Assembly: GCA_029224185.1 (NCBI GenBank)
Contig: CM055201.1
Span: forward strand, 1,433,671 to 1,497,670
Source of the DNA: Karalla daura
Lineage: Eukaryota; Chordata; Actinopteri; Chaetodontiformes; Leiognathidae
Reading direction: 5' to 3'
Length of the DNA stretch: 64,000 nt
The position numbers and the translations under genes were made by a program. The notes under the pieces are model-generated. The model did no database searches. It was not told the DNA's origin and saw nothing but the letters and a program-made list of their open reading frames with translations. This document shows, one piece after another, positions 55,071 through 64,000 of this stretch. How positions within the stretch are numbered: position 1 is the stretch's first letter; each line of letters starts with the position of its first letter.

Positions 55071-55639
55071 GCATGAGATCCGGGGCCTCAAGAGGGCAGC
55101 TGCTATCAAGCAACCACAAACTCAGATCTCCCAATGGGTAGCAGCATGGACTGGGGAGAGGAGCAGGAGGACCCAGAGGAAGGGGTGCTCCTCTGCCAGA
55201 ATGAGTCGAGCGCAAAGACATGACAAAGGGTGCGAGACCTGGAGAGGGAGCAGGCCGTCATGCGCCGGTCCCTGGCCCTTGTGCAGATGAGGAAACGATA
55301 AATTCGTTAATAGTTTATGTGTTTGTTCTCCCTTGCTTCCCCAACAGGACAATAAACGCTTTCTATCTACTTTGTTTTTCCTCCTGAGCAGGAGCAGCTC
55401 CAGCAGCTGCAGCAAACACTCACCTAGCAGCGGAGGCAGCAATGGCGGCAGCTGCAGCAGAGACACCAGGAGGTCCTGGCTGATGATAGGCCCTGCCTCT
55501 GACCACAGGTCCTGCCTCTGACCACCACCTGAACAGTCAATCATTGGTCTAACCAGTCTGTGTATCCAGCGCCACCTGGAGTGACGGTTGCTTGGCTCAC
55601 TGGTCGTCTGACAGCTCCAACTGAACACAGTCAGGATGT

Positions 55640-56060
55640 CACCATCATAAGCTGCTTGTCATGAACAATGTGTCTCTGACCAATCAGAACGCTTGCTTCG
55701 ATACTGAATGCCTGTTGATCTCGAACTTGGCTGTGTTTCCACCTCCCTTTTCAACCATTTTTCTGGACACCGTTTGCTCTCATTCTGCTTGCCCCTCTGG
55801 ACTGACCTGCCTTTGCCCTGGACTTCGCTTGATCCGTTCACCTGGTAAACCGACTAGTGCTTGTGACTACTGACTAACCTTGCTCTCCTGATCTCCATTT
55901 CTGAACTAGTTTCTGTCATGTCTCAGCCCTGATATTTGATCTGCCTTTGACTCTGCTGTAACTGTGTTAGCTTATGCCTCAGGCCTAGTGTCTGAATAAA
56001 TTCCCTTCTAATGATCTCTGGGAGTGTGTGTGTCTGCAGATGGGTTTTCCTGTGGTCTGT
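55640..56060 (+). other. C/T-rich block with poly(A) signal, LTR-like
   Basis: A pyrimidine-rich stretch (CTGACCTGCCTTTGCCCTGG) ends in GTCTGAATAAATTCCC near 55992. This resembles the R/U5 half of a fish LTR, but ends and a target duplication were not found. 56060-57150 shows no gene. Confidence 0.3.
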
Positions 56061-57196
56061 GTTAGTGCTTTCATTCACACTAACACGGATTCATATGGCT
56101 CAGGCTTAGCAACACTGGTATTTGCAGAGGATTGCTTTGTTTTCCTTAAGGTTTTGAACTTAGGATTGAGTTTGTAAAACAATCGTTTATTTTTCGAAAG
56201 GTCACTGATATCTGTCACAGCTCTTAAAATGCAGATACAGATCACACATCTGAGAAAGACAAGTTTTTGTTTCATTGAGACACGAAATGCAAATCTATGA
56301 CCAACAGATAAAGATAACCTGCAGCTGAGCCACCTGCTCCTCACTTACAACCAGAGTCTGGCTTAACTCATTCAGATGCTGCTCCTCCTAACCCAGAAAC
56401 TATAGGCTTATACATTAAAAAATGCCAAGTGAATTCAAATTAAGAGGTATCATGTTTGAGTGATAATGTGCCTTTGCTTGTATTGTAGTGTCATATTGAA
56501 AAGATGCTTCAAACATTGTTGCATACATTGCCTCCACCTGCACCGTCATGGATGTCTCTTTGGTGAGGGCCCCTTGGAGAAGGCAGTCTCATAGGGGCAG
56601 GACCTCCAAGCCAGTAGCCGTAGCTTGGAGGCCATGAAGATAATAAAAGGCCCATAAAAGTGTGGGATGGGGAAGAGTTCCTCCTTCAGGGCATCTGAAA
56701 ACAAATGGGCAGGCATGCACACACATGCAGATCAGTGGTGTTTTCTTGCAGAAGCCAAGGGAAGCCAGCCTTCCTCACTTTTTTCAGTATATAACATCAT
56801 TTAAAAGCACTTTTTTAAACAGTTTTCGCAATCTTTCTGTGTTGTGTCGCTGTTGTCTCCCCCTTGTCTCTTTCCATTCATAATTGAGCATTTATGGTGT
56901 GTGAAACAGTGCCCCTCTAAAGGTTATGTGGTGAATGAGCGTTGAAAACGAGGTTGAAAACGAGGTATTACACTCTGTCGCCTGTGTTTTTCTAAAAAGA
57001 TTAACCAATCAGATGAGGCTATTGACACTGCATATTGACATATTGATACTGCTTCCCTGTGATCGGTCAGGACGGGGTCAAGGGAAGCCACGAACTCTTT
57101 GGCTTCACGCCAATAAAATCACAATACGTCAACATCAATGTCACTGATACAAATAACGAAAGGTTTATATCGACTTCCGGGTAGCCAGACAGCGCA

Positions 57197-57490
57197 ATTA
57201 TGGAGGGCGGCGATTTGGAATATTTGGTCAAAAATATTTTTGCTAAACTGCTTCTTGAGCAAGAACTCAAAATCAAATCTGATGGGAGACCAACACCAAA
57301 ACTAGGTCTCCGTACTGAAAGGAAGGAAGGTTTTCGGACATTCAAATGAGGAGAATTACGTCCCACTGAGTGGCAAGTGGGAAGCGCTAAAATTCAACGT
57401 TTTTTTGCTGGCCCTGTCTCCTTTTTGACCACGCTGCTGAACAATCCCTGGGTTGCCACAGGATTCACGGATGTTCTTCAGACAGGGTGA
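57197..57490 (+). pseudogene. hAT-type transposase N-terminal fragment
   Basis: MEGGDLEYLVKNIFAKLLLE then SDGRPTPKLGL leads, across frameshifts, to ENYVPLSGKWEAL and FFAGPVSFLTTLLNNPWVAT followed by GFTDVLQ. The order 'GRPTP', 'FCWPCLLF...WVTTGF.DL' is typical of the TTF/ZMYM-type zinc-finger start of hAT transposases. The Cys ligands are lost here, so it is a relic. A possible donor (ACAGG|GTGAGA) follows at 57487. Confidence 0.45.
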
Positions 57491-57771
57491 GAAAAACACA
57501 TTTTTTTTCTTTACGCATCTTAATAGTCACTGAACATCCCAGTTAGCAATCTGTCTTATTTTTTATGTGATTATAGTCCGTATTTTGCTTGCTTGGATTA
57601 TGCATGTGAGTCCACTGAAGTTGTTGTTTATTGTTGTTGTTTCTGTGGAGAAAATAAGCACCACTGACAGCGGCCGTGACAGGCCGGGCTGTCTGAGTGC
57701 ACGTCAGGTGTGCTGTTTATAGCCACTGGCAGTGGGTTGTTGGTGAACATTTACATTTATTATTACATATA

Positions 57772-58695
57772 CACTCACCGGCCACTTTATTAGGTACACC
57801 TGTCCAACTGCTCGTTAACACTTAATTTATAATTAGCCAATCACATGGCAGCAAATCAGTGCATTTAGGCATGTAGACATGGTCAAGACAATCTCCTGCA
57901 GTTCAAACCAGTATGGGGAAGAAAGATGATTTGAGTGACTTTGAACGTGGCATGGTTGTTGGTGCCAGTAGGGCTGGTCTGAGTTTTTCAGAAACTGCTG
58001 ATCTACTGGGATTTTCACGCACAACCATCTCTAAGGTTTACAGACAATGGTCCAAAAAAGAAAAAATATCCAGTGAGCGGCAGTTCTGTGGGCAGAAATG
58101 CCTGGTCTGATGAGTCTCGATTTCTGCTGCGACATTCGGATGGTAGGGTAAGAATTTGGCGTCAACAACATGAAAGCATGGATCCATCCTGCGGTGGTGG
58201 TGTAATGGTGTGGGGAATATTTTCTTGGCACTCTTTGGGCCCCTTGGTACCAATTGAGCATTGTAGCAATGCCACAGCCTACCTGAGTATTGTTGCTGAC
58301 CATGTCCATCCCTTTATGACCACAATGTACCCAACTTCTGATGGCTACTTTCAGCAGGATAATACGCCATGTCATAAAGCTGGAATCATCTCAGACTGGT
58401 TTCTTGAACATGACAATGAGTTCACTATACTCAAATGGCCTCCACAGTCACCAGATCTCAATCCAATAGAGCATCTTTGGAATGTGGTGGAACGGGAGAT
58501 TCGCATCATGGATGTGCAGCTGACAAATCTGCGCCAACTGTGTGATGCCATCATGTCAATATGGACCAAACTCTCTGAGGAATGCTTCCAGCACCTTGCT
58601 GAATCAGTGCCACAACGAATTGAGGCAGTTCTGAAGACAAAAGGGGGTCCAACCCGTTACTAGCATGGTGTACCTAATAAAGTGGCCAATGAGTG
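57772..58695 (+). mobile_element. Tc1-like element, internally deleted (924 bp)
   Basis: The left inverted repeat is complete with TA before it. The right end is mutated (CCAATGAGTG). The transposase N-terminus (57913-58107, MGKKDDLSDFERGMVVGASR) is followed by a deletion that removes about 270 bp, joining QKCLV to WSDESRF. A further small deletion after MDPSC precedes GGGVMVWGIFSW. The DD36E residues (WSDES, QQDNTPCH, NPIEHLW) all survive in the 58073-58663 frame. It is nonautonomous because the DNA-binding part is split off. Confidence 0.92.
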
Positions 58696-58879
58696 CATAA
58701 ACGATAAGGAAAAGTGAAAAGCATTTGCGCGTCTCACATAGAGCGTACATGTCTTGTTTGGTGTGGACGTAAAAATTGACGGCTTCTGAATGAGTGTGAG
58801 TGAATTCACGTCTTTCCAATATCAGATGTGTGCTGTGCATTAAGTAGCTGCTTGTGCTGTTTGGAAGGTGGTTGCATAA

Positions 58880-58908
58880 AGGTGTTTAAGAGTGTGTGTG
58901 TGTGTGTA
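58880..58908. repeat. short (GT)n run
   Basis: Eight GT units. The surrounding 58700-58995 holds no recognisable gene. Confidence 0.8.
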
Positions 58909-58995
58909 CTGCCTTGGTCACAGTGAATGAGGCTAAACTTGTCTCTGCGCTCGAGAGAGACAGCGGGACAGAGAGCGCATCGTGCTGAAAGTGAG

Positions 58996-59459
58996 TGTTG
59001 GGAAACAATCTGTATAAGTCCTGGTAAATGATGCTGGGTGCTGTTGGACTTCCAATAGTCCTGCGTGTTCTTTGAATGAAGCAATAGGAGAAGATTTCTT
59101 TTGATCTGAGTTTTCCAAATTTATTCCAAAATACAACAGTACAGCAAAAATGAATTAAAGGACACAGCTCTGTGGCAGTCTTCCCTGACCTCAGTAGTGT
59201 GATGTCAGTTCGAGAAGTCCGTCTTTCTTCTTCCCCTATGTTCGAATACTTATGCCAGAGTCCGCTACTGCCGCACCCCCAGGGCGTTCTCCTCTCCAGA
59301 TTGGTTGTTTCACCTGACTCCATTCCCCTCCTCCAGTCCGCTGACTCTGTTGCACTGGAGATGCGACTGACCGGGCAGTTTCGAACCTGCTAGATGTTCG
59401 AGGGGAAAGTTCATCCTGCTTTCTGGGTGAAAAGTCCCCACATGTCAATAATCCCAACA
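58996..59459 (-). mobile_element. LTR-like segment without target duplication
   Basis: The 464-bp segment has inverted ends TGTTGGGA...TCCCAACA, within TG...CA. On the minus strand it has a GCATAAGTATTC TATA-like box and a TTGGAATAAATTTGG poly(A) signal in the right order. The flanks (GTGAG and CTTCT) do not match, so it may be a recombined LTR or one end of a larger, lost element. Confidence 0.55.
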
Positions 59460-60235
59460 CTTCTGATTCCAGGGTTCACCCTCCCTTACTTATTGGTCCC
59501 ACAGAGCATAAACAGCACTTGCAAAGCCTTAGATAAACTCTTGTTGGCATAGTTTCTGCAGCTGCAGCGTCAACCTGTTGTGTCTTCCCCTGTATCCTGC
59601 TGCCGTAGTCTCACAAGGGCACCTTATTTTGTCTGAACTCTTCTGGTCACGTACTCATCTGCTGCACAAGAAATCATATTGTATCATATAAGCACAGTGT
59701 CACATCGAATGCATAGGAAGATACTATGATCCATACACATCCTAAGTACCTAGGCTAAGTACCCCTGTTCAAAACATGAAAGTTTACAAATAGTCGCTTC
59801 ACACCAATGAGCATAAACTGTTTAGAAGAACTAGTACATAAGCATGATATGAAAACAAAATGAATATAAAATGAGTATACAATGAGTGTAAACTGAATAT
59901 AAAGAGTATACAATTAAATCTACCACTAACAAACCAATGAATATAAAAGAATATATGAAGGAAAAGGGGAAGAATATCACATGAAACAGCAACATACGAT
60001 TTTCTGCCCCCACTCCCTAAAATATACACAGCTTGGCATTACTTGGCTTCCTCAGAAATGTTCCCCACGCCACGCCACTGATGCAGATAGGATACAGATG
60101 ACACATCCCGTTAACTGCTGAAGCAAAAGACAACTGAACTCTCACCCAGTGGTTCCTTAGGGTGTTGATATGGACTGGGGGTTGGAGGATTTGAACAAAA
60201 GAACTTGACTGTTATCTGAAATATTTTATTACTGG
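59460..60235. other. noncoding, no gene seen
   Basis: AT-rich sequence with a GAATATAAA/GAGTATACAA-type run near 59850-59920. GAACTTGACTGTTATCTGAA at 60200 recurs at 60635 and marks the edge of the satellite region. Confidence 0.4.
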
Positions 60236-60239
60236 AAAT

Positions 60240-63200
60240 GTTTGTCCCCAAGGAGATTGCGGGACAAGAAAGAAAACAACTTGCATAGAAACTGATTCAG
60301 TGGGTTGGAAAACCTTAGAACCAGGTGGAAAAGGAGAACAGAGCAGGACTAAGAAGGACTTTTGTCAGTCATCAAAACATCTGAGGAAAAGTTCTCGTCA
60401 TCATCGTCAATGTCCAGCATCAGACTATTGACCTTTCTGAAACCAGCTGTAAGCGACACATCCAGAACGGGTCCGCCACCAAACCACCAGGAGAGAACCA
60501 CTAATCTACATCCCAGTCAGCATCACTGTATTTTAACTGTCTTAAAGTACCTTCTAGCACACTTACAAAACATCCTAATTGTGGCTGTAGAAATGTATCA
60601 GATAGTACTGATACATCTGACAGTACTGACTGAATAACTTGACTGTTATCTGAAATATTCTGAGAGCAGCTCATTTGACTTCACGTGTTTGTCCCCAAGA
60701 GATTGGGGACAAAAAAGAAAAAAAAAAAACAAGAAAAAAAAAACGTACAAACATAGAAACTGATTCAGTGGGTTGGAAAAACATTAAATCAGGTGGAAAA
60801 GAGGAGAACAGAGGAGGACTCAGATTCTGATCATGTCAGGTATCAAAACATCTGAGGTAAAGTCTCGTCATCGTCCTGTCTGGGAGTTGTGGTCTCAGCA
60901 AACTGACTGCATATTTACAAATTTCGATCAACATACTGCCAAAACTCAACATGTTTGCGTTTTGCCTACATATTGTGGAAAACTCATGTTTTTCGGGCTG
61001 CATTTCTTGTAGTTCACCTCCTTTGACTGGCTGTGTTTTTTTTCCAAGGAAAATGGGGGACAAAAAAGAAAAAAACAACTTACAAACATTGAAAATGATT
61101 CAGTGGGCTGAAAAAAACGTACAACCAGGTGGACAAGGAAGAGAACAGAGGAGGGCTCAGAAAGAAGACGTCAGATATGAAAACATCTGAGGAAAGTTCT
61201 CGGCATCGTCCTGTCTGAGTTGTGGTCTCAGCAAACTGACTGCACATTTACAAATTTCTATCAACATACTTCCAATACTCAATATGTTTGAGTGTTGCTT
61301 ACATATTGTGGAAAACTCACTTTTTTAGGAATGCATTTCTTGTAGTTCACCTCTTTTGACTGGCTGTGTTTGTTTCCCAAGGAGATCGGGGGACAAAAAA
61401 GAAAAAAACAACTTACAAACATAGAAGCTGATTCAATGGGTTGGAAAAAACCTTACAACCAGGTGGAAAAGCGGTGGGAAAGAGCAGGACTCGGATTGAA
61501 CACATGTCAGATATGAAAACATCTGGGGAAAGTTCTCGTCATCGTCCTGCCTGTGACTTGTGGTCTCAGCAAACTGACTGCATATTTACAAATTTCAATC
61601 AATATACTGCCAATCCTAAAAATGTTAGTGTGTTGTCTACATATTGTGTGAAACTCACTTTTTTAGGGCTGTATTTCTTGTCGTTCACCTCTTTTGACTG
61701 GCTGTGTTTTTTTCCAATGAAAACGGGAGACAAACAAGAAAAAAACAACTTACAAACATAGAAACTGATTCAATGGATTGGAAAAAACCTTACAACCAGG
61801 TGGAAAAGCGGTGGGAAAGAGCAGGACTCAGATTGAGGTGATGTCAGATATGAAAACATCTGAGGAAAGTTCTCGTCATCGTCCTGCCTATGACTTGTGG
61901 TCTCAGAAAACTGATTGCATACTTACAAATTTCTATCACTATACTGCCAATACTCAACATGTTTGTGTTTTGCCTACATATTGTGGAAAACTCACTTTTT
62001 TTAGGGCTGTATTTCTTGTAGTTCACCTCTTTTGACTGGCTGTATTTTTTTCCAAGGAAAACGGGGGACAGACAAGAAAAAAAACTTACAAAAATAGAAA
62101 CTGATTTGGAGGTTTGGATAAACATTAGAATCAGGTGGAAAGGAGGAGAACAGAGGAGGACTCAGATTCTGCGCATGTCAGATATCAAAACATCTGAGGA
62201 AAAGTCTCGTCATCGTCCTGTCTGGGAGTTGTGGTCTCAGCAAACTGACTGCATCTCTACAAATTTCAATCAATGCACTGCCAATCCTAAAAATGTTAGT
62301 GTGTTGTCTACATATTGTGTGAAACTCACTTTTTTAGGGCTGTAATTCTTGTCGTTGACCTCTTTTGACTGGCTTTGCTTTTTTCCAAAGAAAACGGGAG
62401 ACAAACAAGAAAAAAACAACTTACAAACACAGAAGCTGATTCAGTGGGTTGGAAAAAACCTTACAACCAGGTGGAAAAGCAGTGGAACAGAGCAGGACTC
62501 AGATTGAACACATGTCAGATATGAAAACATCTGAGGAAAGTTCTCGTCATCGTCCTGTCTGTGAGTTGTGGTCTCAGCAAAATGACTGCACATTTACAAA
62601 TTTCAATCAATATACTGCCAATACTCAACATGTTTGTGTTGTACCTACATATTGTGGAGAACTCACGTTTTTAGGGCTGCATTTCTTGTCGTTCACCTCT
62701 TGTGACTGGCTGTGTTTTTTTTCCAAGGAAAATGGGGGACAGACAAGAAAACAACAACTTACAAGCATAGAAGCTGATTCAGTGGGTTGGAAAAACGTCA
62801 GACCCACACGGAAAAGGACAACAGATCAGGACTCAGATTCTCCTCATTTCAGATATGAAAACATCTGGGGAAAGTTCTCGTCATCGTCCTGTCTGTGAGT
62901 TGTGGTCTCAGCAAACTGACTGCATATTTACAAATTTCGATCAATATACTGCCAATACTCAACATGTTTGTGTTTTGAATACATATCGTGGAAAACTCAC
63001 GTTTTTAGGGCTGCATTTATTGTAGTTCACCTCCTTTGACTGGCTGTATTTTTTTTTCAATGAAAACGGGAGACAAACAAGAAAAAAAAAACTTACAAAC
63101 ATTGAAATTGATTCAATGGGTTGGAAAAAACCATAAAACCAGGTGGAAAAGCGGTGGAACAGAGCAGGACTCAGATCCAAAAAATGTCAGATATGAAAAC

Positions 63201-64000
63201 ATCTGAGGAAAGTTCTCGTCATCGTCCTGTCTGTGAATTGTGGTCTCAGCAAACAGACTGCACATTTACAAATTTCTATCAACATACTGTCAATACTCAA
63301 TATGTTTGTGTTTTGTCTACATATTATGGAAAACTCACGTTTTAAGGGCTGCATTTCTTGTCGTTCACCTCCTTTGACTGGCTGTATTTTTTTTTCAATG
63401 AAAACGGCGGACAAACAAGAAAAAAACAACTTACAAACATAGAAACTCATTCAATGGGTTGGAAAAAACCTTACAACCAGGTGGAAAAGCGGTGGAACAG
63501 AGCAGGACTCAGATTGAAAAAATGTCAGATATGAAAACATCTGAGGAAAGTTCTCGTCATCGTCCTGTCTGTGACTTGTGGTCTCAGCAAATTGACTGCA
63601 TATTTACAAATTTCTATCAATACACTGCTAATACTCAACATGTTTGTGATTTGAATACATATTGTGGAAAACTCACTTTTTTTTGTGAGTGTGACTGGCT
63701 GTTTTTTTAGTGAGTTTGACTGGCTGTTTTTTTTCCAAGGAAAACGGGGGACAGACAAGGAAAAATCTTACAAAAATAGAAATTGATTTAGTGGGTTGGA
63801 AAAACATTAGAATCAGGTGGAAAGGAGGAGAACAGAGGAGGACTCAGATTCTGATCACATCAAAAAATCTGAGGAAAAGTCTCGTCATCGTCCAGTCAGG
63901 GAGTTGTGGTCTCAGCAAACTGACTGCACATTTAAAATTTCTATCAACATACTTCCAATACTAAACATGTTTGTGTTTTGCCTACAGATTGTGGAAAACT
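60240..64000. repeat. satellite array, period about 336 bp, runs off the window
   Basis: The landmark GGTTGGAAAAA recurs at about 60773, 61107, 61441, 61779, 62113, 62451, 62786, 63121, 63459 and 63795, spacings of 334-338 bp. Each unit holds a GTCAGATATGAAAACATCTG block, AGTTCTCGTCATCGTCC, GGTCTCAGCAAACTGACTGC, CTACATATTGTGGAAAACTC and a CCAAGGAAAACGGGGGACA-type block. A partial first unit lies at 60240-60405, then a 260-bp non-repeat spacer. About ten units are in view. Short reading frames recur in each unit (EKTLQPGGKAVEQSRTQ) but every unit breaks them, and the period is not a multiple of three, so it is taken as noncoding. Confidence 0.93.

Noticed and set aside
60362..63964. Recurrent frames of 70-150 codons in the satellite (EKTLQPGGKAVEQSRTQ...) as a repeated-domain protein
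   Set aside because: Every unit has stops, the unit length is not a multiple of three, and no start or splice context is conserved.

Overview
The window is vertebrate DNA, most likely from a ray-finned (teleost) fish. It holds two recognisable host loci split into many short exons with GT-AG introns: a ythdc2-like RNA helicase gene on the minus strand and an mdm2-like E3 ligase gene on the plus strand. The rest is a dense mix of typical teleost repeats: L2-type LINEs, a second APE-type LINE, Tc1-like elements with TA targets, Ty3/Gypsy pieces, solo LTRs, long CA/GT microsatellites and a satellite. No bacterial-style operons, CRISPR arrays or intact tRNA genes were seen.

Layout. 1-4.2 kb: noncoding, with microsatellites and a possible piggyBac-like remnant. 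4.2-17.9 kb (minus): ythdc2-like gene, 27 exons read here. They cover the R3H, DEAH helicase, ankyrin insert and C-terminal helicase regions, about 1,205 codons, but not the YTH domain, which would lie beyond position 1. Every exon from 4 to 27 joins in phase. Exon 3 carries an apparent pair of compensating frame breaks, and helicase motif VI has lost its key arginines. Its introns host a solo LTR and a LINE with an L2 nested inside it. 17.5-21 kb: exons 1-2 and upstream flank, which recur at 48.6-54.3 kb. 21-30 kb: a solo LTR, simple repeats and a nearly full-length Tc1-like transposon whose transposase has DD36E spacing. 30.5-32.9 kb (plus): compact mdm2-like gene of 8 exons, about 287 codons, with p53-binding domain, acidic region and RING but no zinc finger, and a 22-bp hairpin across its stop codon. 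33.2-35.5 kb: an L2. 36.1-38.0 kb: a long inverted-repeat element holding a solo LTR. 39.6-41.1 kb: a MITE and an L2.

42.7-54.3 kb is a scrambled second ythdc2 locus. It has intact copies of exons 1 and 2 (48.6-48.9 kb) and a frameshifted YTH-domain exon (42.7-42.9 kb), in the same orientation as the first copy. The exons between them are gone. In their place lie a decayed 28S rRNA fragment, an internally rearranged Gypsy element and other repeats. 54.8-59.5 kb holds TE-derived zinc-finger and hAT-like fragments, a deleted Tc1 copy and an LTR-like segment. From about 60.2 kb to the window end runs a satellite with a period near 336 bp.

The two host genes are not obviously linked in function: YTHDC2 is an m6A-reader helicase of germ cells and Mdm2 is the p53 ubiquitin ligase. 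I do not see a new multigene system. The most unusual signals are the broken tandem ythdc2 duplication, the degenerate motif VI, the stop-codon hairpin and missing zinc finger in the mdm2-like gene, and the rRNA and transposon pieces packed into the duplicated locus.
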